NCBI RefSeq assembly: GCF_963675165.1
Contig: NC_087388.1
Location: forward strand, 310,001 to 374,000
Length of the DNA: 64,000 nucleotides
Reading direction: 5' to 3'
Origin: Halichondria panicea
Taxonomy: Eukaryota > Porifera > Demospongiae > Suberitida > Halichondriidae
The notes under the pieces were generated by a model. It was not told the origin of the DNA and made no database searches. It was given only the letters and a program-made list of their open reading frames with translations. Shown here in pieces: positions 50,631-63,870 of this stretch; position 1 is the stretch's first letter, and every line of letters begins with the position of its first letter. Position numbers and translations under genes: made by a program.

Positions 50631-53600
50631 TGTGTGTGATGTGCGTGAGGGGAGGTTGTAACTGGCATATGAAGGTATACAGAGCTTTATGACGGTGTGT
50701 GTGGAAGTTTACTCCATACTAATTTAACACAATGTATCTATCTGAGTAGGCATATAATTATTATGTTGTTTCATGCTAACCTACTGTCCCCTCCCACAGA
50801 GCTGGGTTCACACTGTCGTTGGATGCTGATGAAATACTCAACCATAATGAACATCCCACCACTACCAGTGTGGACCTGCCCTCAGAAGATATACTCAGTA
50901 CGTTGAACGACCCCCCCCCGACTGTGTTGCTATGACAATGTTACCACCCACAGAGATAATAAACGTTGATCAGGTGCGAAGCAGACAGCTGTGTCCGACC
51001 TTCACTGGTCTCTTCTCTGATAATAACGAGGTAAAGTGTGCTCCATTGAATTTTTTGACTTTCAATAACTGCATTTTTCCCGTACACCAGGATGGCTGGA
51101 GCATGGAACAAGCTACCTCCAGTGTAGGCAAGAGTTCTTCACACCAGTCCACTGATATAGGTGAGTTGTAGCTTGTTATGTGTTCCTAGCGCACTATACG
51201 CCAGCTGTACTCCACTTATTCTTGGGGCTGTTTTTGGAAAAAAGCGTGGGCTAGCTATAGGTAGGAGAAAAGTTCAAAATTGGGTCCATTCAAATTTTGG
51301 GAGTTATTAAGATACCATAAAACTACCTAAGTGTGCTGGTTGGACTGTTCCATATCCCACATTCTCTCCAGGTGCTGAGTACAGCATGCTACCATTCCCA
51401 CCCTCTGTCCCTGACCTGACTGTGCGTGATGATGACGGGATGGAGCCAGCTGGACCTATGGGAGACGCTGAGGTAGAGGGCATGTCAACTGTATATATAG
51501 CCCATGGTCTTTTTCTGAAAATGCAAAATTATGGCCTGTTCCAAATTTGAGATTTGAACATACCATGTGAAAGAGCTCCTTCTAAGCTTTCAGAAAACCA
51601 TAAAATCGTTTAATTTGGACCATCGGAACTCTTTACAGAGCTTCAAACTGAAGTGACCTACATGTACATGTACATGTACATGTAGGTCGTCTCTATTGTG
51701 CATGTGTATACATTCATTTTGTTATTACTGACCTTTGCCCTCGTAGCTGAGTCCGGCTGAAGATATTGCTGACTTGACAGTTCTCGGCTCGGATAATAAA
51801 ATGGCAGGATTCATTCCCACTACCGTGCCCATCAACTCTGCAGACATGTTAGTCACCATAGAAACAGTAACAGCAGAAATTTACGTACATACCGTATAGC
51901 GAGCATATTTTGAGGGTATAGATGTTTGCGGTTTTCGCTGATTCAGCATGTACCGCGAACATTTATACCCACAAATTTAATATCGTATGGATGCTGCAAA
52001 AGGCTACTATTCAGCGAAAACCTTTCTCTTTTTGCAAAAGTTTATACGCTCGAAAATATACCCGCTATACGATGTTACAATTACATGTATACAAGTTGCT
52101 TAATTATTATACGACCCCCCCCCTGTAGAGCGGGTGGCGAGGGTCCACTGGGTGCACTCGTTCTTGCCGAAGCCATTCAAAAGTCCGAGTATTCGTACTT
52201 TTCACCCTCCGTCCTGGCAACATGGGCGGGGCCAAAGCACTGGAAGATTCAGCCAAAGACAGATAATTGTAAGTTGCTTAAGAATTAACAGCCGGATTTC
52301 AGATTTCAGATTTCTGATCTAAACATGTCATGTGATAGTTAGCGTATCCATGCATATGTCAGACATGTTGTTCATTCTTCAGCTGACAAAGATGACAATA
52401 AGCGTAAGAAGAAGAGACAAGCTCCAGCTCAGTTTAGCATTGACTTTACCGAGACCCCAGATGACAGCCAGTTCTCAAAGGGAAAGGTCTGATATGAGAG
52501 TTGTCTCTGTAACTAGAGTTCTAATGGCCCAAATTCAACGATTTTCTGATTTTCTGAAAGCTTAGAAGGAGCCTGTTCAGATGGTATGCTCAAATCTCAA
52601 ATTTGGAACGGACTATAATTTCCCATTTTCGGAAAATACCATGGGCTATAATAAATAGCCCATGGTATTTTATCGAAAACAAGCCCAAAATAGACTCTTG
52701 ATTTTAAAACATAATCTGAAAGGCCTTTCTCTAAGTTTTCAGAAAATCATAAAATTTACGCTATTGGACTAGCAAAACTAAGGTTACGGCCGTTCAAAGA
52801 TGCTCTATTTAACGCTAGGTCGCTATCCATGTCCATCTGCCCTGTAGGCATCTGTTCAACTGAGCAAACCTGTACTGGCGCGACGGAACAGCTCCACCAC
52901 CACACTGCCTGAGAACACTGGCACCAAGGTGGAGGTACTCTGGAAGCTGTTCACAAGGCCGAAGTGGGAGGTTAGTGTGTGGTGTGTGTGTGTGGGAGGA
53001 GGTTAGTGTGTGGCTGTGTGTGTGTGGGTGGGACGTTAGTGTGTGGATGGTGTGTGTGTGTGGGTGGGAGGTTATACTCACACACCACACACACACCCTC
53101 ACAGGTGAAGAGGAGACGTGGTAAAACTGCTCAAATGGAGGAGGACCAGTTGGAAGGTGAGTGGGCATATGAGGGGGTGGTGTGCATGTATTGACGTTCC
53201 TTATCTGATTGTACAGGCGATTGGTACGACTATGAGAATAATCATGACAGCGCTAATTTCTGCCCACAAGTGGAAGAGGTACTTAGATTCACTGCAAAAA
53301 TAGTAGCATTTACAAGTAGCTTTGTAAATCAGTTTTTGTGGCTCTATTCCTGGCCACCGCCCACCACACTTCTCACACTCCCCACCCCCACAGGAGAGCG
53401 ATGGTGATATAGACGCAGGAGGCATGGCTGACTTCCCCCTAGACTCACAGGATGTGGACGACCCTTCACAACCCCTCACCGACCTTATGCTAGCTGGGGA
53501 CAACCTTGTCCCTCAACCACGAAAGGTCAGCCATCTGTAGCTAATTATCTTAGTCTAAACGGCATCATTAATTTTGTGAAGCTTGTGCTCAGCCGTATCT

Positions 53601-54559
53601 TAAAAGGCCACAAACATGTACATGTACTGTAGCCTTGGTGATTTTTCGGAATAAGCTTGTTTTGATACTGTTGTACAAGTTGTTACGTTACATGTCTTAA
53701 TCATGAGCTTTCCTCCCTCTCTTCGTGACAGGTGCAACAGATTCACATAGAGTACGCTAAGACTGCCAAGAGGTTGGACGTCAAGAAACTAAAGGGGAAG
53801 ATGTGGGAGCTCCTTAGTTCAGCAGAGGTGAGAGACAGCATCTGGGTGTACAGTTGTAAGTGATGCATTATAATTATGCATCTGCCTTTGGTAAGCTAGG
53901 GTTAACTACCACTAATATGTATGCCTTCCATACGCATTGCCCCGCCTAACTGACAACCCCCTATAAATATTTACGTATAAAAGAACCTTGGTATAATAAT
54001 TGTGTACAATTCAAGCTCATGGTTAAACTTTGCATGCCTGTATACAGACTGTAGGACAAGCCTGTACTTATATGCGGAAATGAAAGCTATTGATTACAGC
54101 CCCCCCCCCTTCCCAGAGTGTGCCCAGTGGAGAAGAACAGACAGACAGTGGTGGTGGTGGTGGGGATAGACTAAGCTTCAGCTCCATGTGTAGTGACCTA
54201 CCCTCTAAACTAACGGCTGAGATGAAGAGGAACATCTCCGTGCCCATTGCCTTCGTGTGTCTCCTCCACCTGGCTAACGAGAAGGTGTGTCCGTCCATGT
54301 ATTATCCGTTGGTGTGCATTGTCATTCGTATATATAGAGTATTAATTTGTAATTTTGAAATTTTGAGTGGGTATAGTAATTTTGACTTAGCCCCGAATTT
54401 TTGTTAAAAACAGAAGATGCATGCATGACAATAATATTAAGCTATACAGATTGACTGTTGTTTTGCTCCCCCATCATGCAGTGTCTGGATATACAGGGTG
54501 TTGGTGAAGACCTCTCAGACCTGGAGATAGCCACTCCGCAGCAAACTGTCACTAGTTAG
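48939..54559 (+). CDS. NCAPH: Condensin complex subunit 2 (CAP-H, barren homologue)
   Basis: Kleisin subunit of condensin I, bridging SMC2/SMC4 in mitotic chromosome condensation; 727 residues (human 741). 21 exons join in phase: 48939-49070, 49386-49504, 49559-49655, 49776-49865, 50113-50227, 50285-50349, 50398-50561, 50800-50897, 50954-51030, 51091-51160, 51372-51472, 51747-51847, 52129-52268, 52383-52486, 52848-52970, 53105-53156, 53217-53278, 53394-53525, 53732-53827, 54117-54284, 54482-54559. Family marks: INAKNAFGLHLIDHM, STLDASAKIYAGRVDSIY, SEYSYFSPSVLATWAGPKHW, DWYDYENNHDSANFCP, IHIEYAKTAKRLDVKKLKGKMW and ISVPIAFVCLLHLANEK. Several introns carry dispersed repeats. Confidence 0.95.
49139..49300. 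mobile_element. MITE-like palindromic element
   Basis: About 162 bp with inverted ends: TACCGTAAAACCTCGATTTA at left against TAAATCGAGTTTTTACGGTA at right. It lies in NCAPH intron 1 and has no coding capacity. Terminal TA at both ends may be a target duplication. Confidence 0.75.
51495..51640. repeat. Dispersed repeat, family A (half copy)
   Basis: A single arm of the family: AGCCCATGGTC, CTTCTAAGCTTTCAGAAAAC and a closing GGACCATCGGAACT, in NCAPH intron 11. Just downstream is a small (CATGTA)n palindrome near 51660-51687. Confidence 0.65.
51890..52072. mobile_element. MITE-like palindromic element
   Basis: Left end TACCGTATAGCGAGCATATT, right end AATATACCCGCTATACGA; inner arms share CAGCGAAAAC against GTTTTCGCTG. 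In NCAPH intron 12. The ends resemble those of the element at 56438. Confidence 0.75.
52497..52800. repeat. Palindromic dispersed repeat, family A
   Basis: Two inverted halves around ATACCATGGGCTATAATAAATAGCCCATGGTAT (centre about 52648). Outer parts carry TTTCTGAAAGCTTAGAAGGA and, inverted, CTAAGTTTTCAGAAAATC. In NCAPH intron 14. Confidence 0.75.
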
Positions 54560-55134
54560 TTTGTCTCTTTCAAACACTCCATTAATTACTACCAGCTGAC
54601 AATTAATTATAAGTTTTGATGATGCATGTATTATTACGTATATATAATATTATTATTGTTGTGTTTCACCAATTTTAATAAACTATATTCCCTATAATTA
54701 TATACCTAAAAATTAAGCTGATCTTGGCAAATAACTTATCTATATATAATGTGTAGTAGCTAATTATTTGAGACAGTCATTATCAGCTTTCCTAATTAAT
54801 TGGGATGTCATACAGGGTTTTCCCTTAATTTCGTGGGGCTAGTCCTGAAATTACTTCCTTCTCTACTCGCTCATTAATCAACTCTTTAGTTCAACAGACA
54901 ATTATTATATATATTCAAGTAACACAAATTGCAAAATAACGTCGTATATATAATAGTTAACAGCACGTACACAGACAAGCAAGCCACATGTGTATACACA
55001 TGCATGGGCAATGACTCCTAACAGCGTGATCAGGTAATAAAAATACAAAGTTTGCACAGTGCTTAATTAATACATAAATTATTATTATTATACACAAAAT
55101 AATTAATAGTTAGTTCAGTTTATTCGCTACACTC
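54560..55134. other. Intergenic region between convergent NCAPH and SAM-protein genes
   Basis: Very AT-rich. An AATAAA at about 54678 could serve the plus-strand transcript. No exon is recognised on either strand. Confidence 0.5.
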
Positions 55135-58100
55135 CTAGTTGATATTAGCATTAAACTTGCTCCTAATCATCAACCTGTGTGCCCCTTTCTCCACTCCTAA
55201 CTCCCGGAACACTTCATCACTAGCACTTCCAATAAGATCGCTGTCCATACGGTTCTCCAGGAAAGCTTTGGCATATTCCTTCAACTGTCGGTATTCATTT
55301 AAAACCTTCGCAACTTCGCTGGGAGATACAATGTTTTCTTGCTGGAGACCTTCAGACTCCATTAAGAACCGTTTAAAGAACACGACGATCTTAAGTCTAT
55401 CAAGAGGACTATCGATTTCCATTTCTTCAAGTTCTGCGTCTTGAAACTCCATCAGAAGTTCCCCACTGATATCAGATTCCTCGAAAGTGGTAGCATACTG
55501 GTCCAATTGTACACTCTGTAGGAACTCTACCACTTGCTCGACTGACACCTTCTTGGCCAATCGCAGTAGCTCCTCATCTGTGTGAGTGAAAGTGTATGGT
55601 GGAATTTAAAAAATTTATATAACTCAATAAAAGAGGTCTCTATAAAATGTGAAATGGCGTACCTGAAATAGCTGGCTGCTTGAGTGGAGCAGTGATGGAC
55701 TCCTCAGCTTCCTCAGTGGTGGGTAGTTCCAGTAGGGACCCTGATAGGTTGAGCTCATCTTCAGCAAAGGCGTCGAGGAGGTTTCTCTCTGATGTGAAAC
55801 GAATGAGCTCATTGAGAATGGTCGAGTAAGACTCAGTGACGTCAATCGTCTCAGGGGCCTTCGAAGTGGAGGCAGGAAAGGTACGGACGTTGTAGCCGGT
55901 ACGCCTGAAATTTTGGAGCCTCTTCTCCCACAAATCGGATATAAACTCGTTCCACTTCTCCTCAATTGGTTCGGGAGTGGAGAGCTCGGACTGGGAGCGG
56001 GTTCTCTGTACTCTGGTGATGAGCCTGCATGTACATACAAGGCCCACAGTTACATTTACAATACATGCATAATACAGTATAGTACATGCATACTAGTGAC
56101 ACTTGTAACAAAAAGGTCAGAATGAAGTATAGGAATATTTCTCAAAGAGGCAGCACTGCTATATTGTGCAGCTAGATAACCTAAACTGTAGACAGACTGC
56201 TAACATCTATTAGAAGGACTAGCTACCAATGATATACCCACCTCCTCATGACCAGTCTGAGTGAGACATAGTTCTCCAGACAGACGTTGGCTGGGATGAT
56301 GTCATGCACTCCCTCTATATTGCTGCACACCTTCAGCTTCTCCAGGTAGTCAATCAGACTCTTCTGCAGTGAGAGAATTAAGGAAAACCATGATTACTAA
56401 GTGTCATACATTTTATACAGTATACACATGCATGTTGTACCGTATAGCGGGTAATTTTCGTGGGGTAAAAATTCGTTATTTTCGTGGGAAAGCTGACCTC
56501 CACGAAATTTTAACATAGGCATGGCTTACCGGAACGTATGAATGCAGTGCAGGAAACGAGACTAAACGAATTTTTTACCCCACGAAAATTACCAGCTATA
56601 CGGTATATATATATATATATATATACACAGGCCCATTGCTGGTATACATTCGGAATAGGTAGACATACATGTAGAAGGCTTATATATAGTGGTTGCTGGA
56701 CACAGGAAAAACAACATTTTTGGGGAACATGACATATCTACATGTATCACACTTGTAGAAATACTTAGTTATGGCTGAATGACTGACAACAGGTCCTTAC
56801 CTGAGGTGTGCTTGTGGCAGCTTTGACAATACTTGGCTCCAAATGAACCAATACGTCCACCAATGAGCGGAGGGAATTGAGCAGCTCGGCAGGGGAGCCA
56901 TTAAAACGTTTAGGCAACTGATCCAGTGCTTGCTCATTAGATTCACTCAAGTGTTTCTTAACTCCAAACGGGAGGGAGCAGAAATCGTAGAGTCCTTCCT
57001 CTGCCCATCGTACAAACATGTTTCGGGTGTGGAAGAGGTTGTCTAGAGAGAGGCTGTCCAGACAAGCGTGCTGTGCCTGAGACAAGCTGCAGGGAGGGAG
57101 GGAGACCAAAGGAGTGCTTGAGTACATTATGCAGTTTTAGGCAATGTTAGAAGCAGCCACAATGTTACAGTCTACACACGCCACACAAAACCACCCCCCC
57201 CCCCCCACACACACACACACCAACACCCCCACACACCTGTTGATGCCAATCTCGTGGAAGACATCAGTGGCACTGTTCTGAGGGTCATACTCATAGAGAG
57301 AGACGAGGTACTCTGGTAGTTTCACAGTCACCAGCTCACCCCTCCTGTTGTCATCAGCAACCTGGGTATAAACAGTGTTCATGAACAGTGTACATTTGTA
57401 GCAAGAGGTTGCAGTAAAAAATTAATGGTCAAAATGGCCCCAATGAGTTAGACTGAACTGCCAGCATTGGTAATTAACTCACGTCTTGAATGAGGTGACC
57501 TATCGCCGTCCTGAGTCCACTGATGACCTCCATGACAGTGTGGTAGCCAGCACAATGGAACTCATACTCCAGCCTCTTGCGGTACGTGTCGTCCAGGGGT
57601 ACCTGCATATACAGGAGGGAGGGGGGCATATACAGGAGGGAGGGGGGGGGCATATACAGGAGGGAGGGGGGGCATATACAGGAGGGAGGGGGGCATAATA
57701 AGAGTCTGTTTAGAGGCCTTCTAGGGTGAAGTTGCTATCACCAGAAGCCTTGCTATGTACAGTGTCTAAGCACGGTTATAGGTAAAGAGTGTTGCTGTAG
57801 CCAGTTATAACAGTATAGAATATGTGTACACCATTTCTTGCTTTAGCCAGTATGTTAAATGAACTCTGACCTTGAAAGCATCTGGTAGTTTGCTGGCAAT
57901 ACTTTCCAAATCACTTGCATAGTCTTGTAGTCTGTGAAAGCGCACAAAAACCTCACAATCAATAATCAAGACAGCCAGACACACTGAATACTGTTGCATT
58001 CGCGTATATGTACAGTGTAGTACAGACTTCTAATGTTTGCATTGTACAGGGGGGAGTACGTAATAAATAAAGGCAATTAGATGCCCACATGCCGCTACCA

Positions 58101-61100
58101 AACAGCTACTAAATACATCTTTTAGCTTTGAAATTGGATGTTCCTAACACCAGTTATGGCCTCTCAAAGTCAGCTCTGAAAACAAGCCCATTAAGAAAAA
58201 AATAACACCAATTGCAAAGATACAGTTATTACCCACTACTCCTTACTTGAGCTGTTGCAGTGTGTTGGAGGTAGTGTCCTCCTTAAACTTGAATGGTAGT
58301 CTCAGAGAGTCGATGGAGGAAGGATCGATGAGAGGCACACCCACCACACACAGGGAGAGAATGTCATCTTGAAGGGGATGGAGGTCAATGAGAGTGGACA
58401 GTTGTCCAGGGAGGTAGCTGTGTGTTCGTCGAGGCTCTGCGTCTGATGTAGGAGGGTAGGCAGGCGGGAGGAGGGTGCGTCCGTGGATCAGCTGGAGGAG
58501 GTCGTTGCAACTGGGAGAGGGGTAAAGCTAACGTCAAAATCTGAGGTCTCTAAAATAGTATTAATAAGGCAATTTGTGTGTGTATAGACACACTGTACAC
58601 GTAGGTAGTCACTATACATGTAATGTACGTATTAGAACAAGCAGGAGATAAAGTTGTATAAAATGGTAGATAAGCGAGGTGTTTAAAACAGCTACATTAT
58701 ATAATTATGCTGAGGCAATTTTGTTGGCACCTCCTTGCTTGTGCAATGAGCATATAGTGATGAACAAACTCCATGACAGGCACACGACGCCGTGATGAGG
58801 GGAGGAGGCTTTCGTTGACACCACACTCCTTCAATACTCTCAGCTGTGCCTCGAAGAACTGGTTCAGGAATGTGATCTGTAATAAATTTAAATGTATACG
58901 TAATTCTTGCTAATACACATCATCTCAAGCTTCATACAGTACTCTCTTTGAGCAACCATGTATCAAAAATTTGCCTGGCTAGCTTGTTTGGAGAGCCTAG
59001 ATTGTCCTAATAAGTCATAGAAATACTCAATGGATGCGTTTTATGTATATAGCTGTTAGGGAGTTCCATCGCAATAAGCCTCCCTCCCTCCTCACAATCA
59101 AGCTAACGTACCACATCCTTGATGACGGTGAACAATAGGTCAGTGTTGTGCTCACTGGGGCAGGAGAGCAGGTGCAGGAGGGGAGTGTTCTCACCCAGCG
59201 TGACTGGGCCTAGGTGGCCAGTGCAACCGGTCAACTGGACATAGCGGTTGAACAGCTCTGAGAATGGGAGAGACAGAGAGCTCAGTGAACTTGTGTTTAA
59301 TACATGTGCTGGGGAACTAAATTAACAGCAATAAGGCATAGAAATAGAGCTCCGGAAATATATACTAAAACCTGTGCTTCTAGTTCATATAAATAGCTGA
59401 AAAACGGAACAAACTTGTTCAAAGTGTGATACACTGCAGTGGCATTATACAGCCAAACACACCTTTGAGCTTGCTGATGCTGGTAAGCATGGAGTGCCTT
59501 GTCAGCACTTTAGAGAGCCTACCCAGCGTAATATTGGTGGTCTGCTCATACGACATGGCATAGCAGAGCTCAGAATGCAGCCATTGATAAAGCTCCAATA
59601 GTGACGGCAATAGGTCCATACCCACACGTAGCCGTGGATACTCGATGACAAACTGTGAAAGGGGGTAGAGGGGGTGGGCAGAGTCAGCTGTGGTGTTGGA
59701 GGAGAGGACCACGTCCGTCAGGGAGGGGACACCAGGAGCCCATGGGTAGCGCGAGTCCAATTTACTGGAGGGAGGGCAGGGAAAATATGACAACAATTTT
59801 CAAGTTTAAACAGAGTAAAACTAGAGCACTAAAGTGCAAATCCTCGGCTGGTGACATGATTATAAAGAAACCAGAAATATAATGCAGTGCATGTAGTGAT
59901 GTTGTTATCATGTATGACTTGCACAGCAACTCAGGAGCAATAAAACTAAACCAGACTGGAGGCATGCTGAAACATTTGAGTACTATAGATATATGCACTG
60001 TGGATTAGGATCACAGTAAAGAAGCCTGGAGTCTCAGAGAAGTATGGCTCCAGGTTCTGCATGGAGTAGGATCCCAGTCAGCAGCAGGAGCTATAATTCA
60101 AGCTTCTACTTTAGTGTTCCATGTTCCTGGTATATACAGCTTTCTACTTTAGTGACCCTGTTCCATCGTTCTTGGTACAGGATCACTTCAGTTATAAGTA
60201 ACACATGTGCAAGTTCTGTTCAAGCTACATTTTGCTCGCTTTTATTAGACAAAGGAGCTTTAACACCGAAAGCTGCCACTATCAAAAGTACTAACTTGTT
60301 GTGTGGAGGCTACTCATGCTGTAAACGCAGTGCTAGAACATCCAGGTAAGCAGACCTAGTCACAAGCTTATTCAAGCTTCTTAGCTTTTGCTCGACAAAG
60401 AAGCTTTAACATCAAAATCTGCCACTATTTAAATCAAGATATTGTTCTGTGAAGGCTACCTATGCTGCAAACGCAGCGCTATGGCATCCAGGTGAGTAGA
60501 TATACTCGTGACAAACAGACAAACAAACAAACAAACAAACAAACCAACAGACTACTATACCCGCTGGCCGCGGCACGGCCTCGGGTAATAATCTGTGTTA
60601 GTGATAATATACAAGACTTGTAATGGTATAAGACTAGACTCTTACATGACATTCTGTATCAGGGGTATTGTCAGGAAAGCACTTGACTTCTCAAACTGTG
60701 TGAAGAGATAATATCAAATAATCAGAGCACTTGAGATAGACAATTTCACTAGGCACTGTTTAGACTGTCCCAAATTTAAGGAAGTACATACTATACACGT
60801 ATATGTACATGTATGTATAGCTATCTACATGTAATGTACTAGTATAGTACAACCATACATACCCTAGTCTTGACTGAGCTCAGGGACGGTGTGAAGACCT
60901 TGGTGTGCCAGTTCCTCTCGTAGAGGTCACGCTCAGTGGGTGAGGCCAGTCTCCCTCGTAGATCAGGAGTCCTGATCAGTTGTTGCTGCAAAGACGGACC
61001 AACGTCATATTTATGGGATACTCGAATTTATACTTAAAATGTATGTTCATGGCACAACAAATTAGGCATTCAAACTAAGACACAATCCAACAGCATTAAT

Positions 61101-62195
61101 TCAACAGACTAACAATGCACTAGAGTTGGCTGTGTAACTAGAGTTCTGATGATCCTAATTTAACAATTTTCTGATTTTCTGAAAGCTTAGAAGGAGCCCG
61201 TTCAGACGGTATGCTTAAATATCAAATTTGGAACGGGCCACATTTCTCATTTTTGACTGGCATGGGTCCATGTGGTATTTTGTCAAAAACAGGCCAAAAA
61301 TAGACTTGTGGTTTTAACACATCATCTGAAAGGCCTTTCTCTAAGCTTTCAGAGAATCAGAAAATCAACGTTATTGGACCAACGGAACTAAAGTTATGGC
61401 CGTTCAAAGATGCTTTGTGTATGTACTAACCTCAATAAACCTGTTGAGACAATCCCCCACAAGCAGCGATCTCTCCTCCTCTGACACGTTCACTCCACTA
61501 CACAGCAGATCCCATAATCTCATCATCTGAGCAGAGCAGAGCTCCACTATAGTGTCACCACTCGAGAACAGTTGCCCTGACAACCTCTCCTTAGAGCCGG
61601 GTTGCGTGAGAAGGGAAACAAAGAGCGAGGAGAAGTTGACCCACAGGAGAGAGTAGAGGGAGTGTAGACTGTACGTGCCACGAGTGACGTGCTGGATGGA
61701 GTCCATACACGAGTAGAATCCCTCGTTGGATAGCTCCACCCCGTAACCATAGAACTGGTCATCAGGCCCAACTGGAGAGTCGTACTACAAAGAGAAAAAA
61801 ATAAATACTTATAATACATACAGATATAATGAATATCATGTACTGTTACAACAAAATTTATAACTAACTAAAATTTTTTTATTATTCAACTGACTGGACA
61901 ATCTAACAATAATAGCATATTCGATGCTTACCATGAATCCCGGCAGGTAGGAGCCAGTCAGATGATCTGGGTTGAACAGGAGGCACCAAAGGTTGGTGGT
62001 GTTGGGAGGAGCAGCCAGAGAGGCAGTAATCAGGTGAACCAGAGCACGTTGGAGGTCAGCCATCGAGGAATCTAAAAATGGGGGAAATATGACAAAATAA
62101 AAAGAATTTCAAGGCCACAGAAACAGGAAATATCACTATTAAAGCAACTGGAGCAATACTAGAACAATTTTGGCGCCTGCTAAGCATTATAATAG

Positions 62196-62291
<96 letters not shown>

Positions 62292-63870
62292 AGACTCACT
62301 CTCTTGACTGGCTCCAGTGAACAGGCCCATTAGTGGTGACAGGTGAGAAGACCGCATTGACTCTCCCAAACCATCTCCACCTCGGTTTATTAGCTCAGGG
62401 TCTAGAAACGCTTGGATCAGTTGGACAAAGGTAGAGCCAACCTTCTTGGAGAGATTGCTAATCACTTGCACCAGCGACTTGGACTGCCTCTATAAATACA
62501 GAGAAGTCGATTTGATACAATTTCTATATTACATGTACATAGCTGCTACTATAACTGTCTTAACACCTACACCCACACACCCACACACACACACGCCCCC
62601 ACCTTCTTGATGAAGAACTCGTTGTAAGTCACCAGCCAGAGGGCTGTCCTGAAGGCGGCCTGCTTGTTCATGGCAGCCTGTCCTCCTGATGGTGTCAACA
62701 CACCCAGCTCTCCATGTATACTGAGGGGGGGGGGGGGGGATTGATCCTTAAAACATTTACTGTGAAATATTAGGGTACATGCCACACCACATAAATTATG
62801 AGGGGGAGGGAGGAAAAATTGATCTCATAAACACAATGTATTTTTTTTGAGAGCTCTACTATTTTCCTTTCAGTAGGAAAAAATTATTGTGGAATTTCGT
62901 ACAATTCCACACGGTCACTACAACCCACCACTCGTCAGCTAGTCGAATGAATTCCTTTTCTCTGGATTTGGCAGAGGAGCCGTGTGAAGAGTGTACAGCG
63001 TTCATCCCACCCACGATACGCCCATATAAGGAAGTGAACTCTGACCCTAGCTCTGGATACGGCATGAAGGTCTGAGAATCTGGCTTGATAGAAACAGGAG
63101 CCGGCTGTGCATGCGTGGGTGGGTGGGGGGCAATGAAAGAACTCGATCAAAAAAATTACAAAAGTATTGAAACAGCAAAACTTGAATTACGGTTGCTCAA
63201 ACAAGAACTACATGTATACAAGTTTAGTTTTCTGCAAGTACAATGTACACCTAGAGTAATGTACAATGTACATGTACCAGTCAATGTATCTCTTGCAGTT
63301 GTTGTACTTACAGTGGCGAGTGCTTGGTGGAAGGGCAGTAGACAGTTGATGCCATCATTGAGAGTGTTGAAGTCAGTCGTGAGACAGGCAATGAACTTGT
63401 GGAAACTCTTCTTTTCTCTGAGAAGATGCATGGCTAGTGTTAGACCGTGACCACCAATATTGCCACCCCCCATCCACTTGTCATCCAGGATAGCATTCAC
63501 CTCAGTCAGAACAGCAAACAACTGAAGAGAGAAAAAAAAATCATGACCATTTTCATTATGTTTTTTAGGCAGTTTAGAAGTGTTGTGCCCCATTCTCCTC
63601 AGAATTATAAGTAGACAGGTAACATGTATATCGTATATACGTACTAGTTTCGTGTCCAAGGGGCTATATGGAAAACAATCTCAAACTCACAGCGTTGGTT
63701 TTGGAGGGGCTGGCTGGGTCGAGGTGTCTGGCCACTTCCTTGATGATAACCTGAGTGAGTGCTTGCTCTTCTATGTGTAGTAGCACTAGCTGACAGCCTG
63801 TAGTACTGTGTGTGTCAGTGACCTGGTCGTCACAGCAGTTACACTCGTGACCCTCAAACCAGTGCTCACA
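55135..63870 (-). CDS. Large tandem-SAM protein, C-terminal 1294 residues (5' end outside window)
   Basis: Twenty exons join in phase: 63691-63870, 63312-63521, 62929-63071, 62603-62720, 62300-62489, 61932-62071, 61431-61784, 60863-60985, 60646-60695, 59463-59764, 59112-59257, 58731-58876, 58247-58510, 57871-57931, 57483-57602, 57237-57361, 56801-57086, 56242-56363, 55663-56024, 55135-55577. The first visible exon has a Cys/His cluster (CEHW, HECNCC). Most of the rest is helical with no motif I can name; ELYQWLHSELCY and TPLLHLLSCPSEHNTDLLFTVI remind me of the C-terminal region of RNF213-type giant E3 proteins, but that is memory-based and weak. The last exon encodes two SAM domains (VVEFLQSVQLDQYATTFEES; LKEYAKAFLENRMDSDLIG to FRELGVEKGAHRLMI), ending FNANIN. 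Confidence 0.75.
56438..56605. mobile_element. MITE-like palindromic element
   Basis: Left end TACCGTATAGCGGGTAATTT, right end AAATTACCAGCTATACGGTA; arms extend about 40 bp (TTTTCGTGGGGTAAAAA in both, inverted). It lies in an intron of the tandem-SAM gene, directly followed by a (TA)n tract. Confidence 0.8.
57602..57695. repeat. Intronic minisatellite, about 20-24 bp unit
   Basis: CATATACAGGAGGGAGGGGG is repeated about four times with variable G-run length, starting 2 bp inside the intron of the tandem-SAM gene. Confidence 0.9.
61136..61414. repeat. Palindromic dispersed repeat, family A
   Basis: TTTCTGAAAGCTTAGAAGGA at left and CTCTAAGCTTTCAGAGAATC at right, with CATGGGTCCATG at the centre and CGGAACTAAAGTTATGGCCG near the right end. 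In an intron of the tandem-SAM gene. Confidence 0.8.
62198..62290. repeat. (GT)n microsatellite
   Basis: About 90 bases of GT with GGGTGGGTGGG interruptions, ending about 10 bp from the exon at 62300 of the minus-strand gene. Confidence 0.95.

Noticed and set aside
51656-51687. Perfect short palindrome of TACATG units
   Set aside because: Simple-sequence palindrome of common AT-rich type with no link to gene structure.
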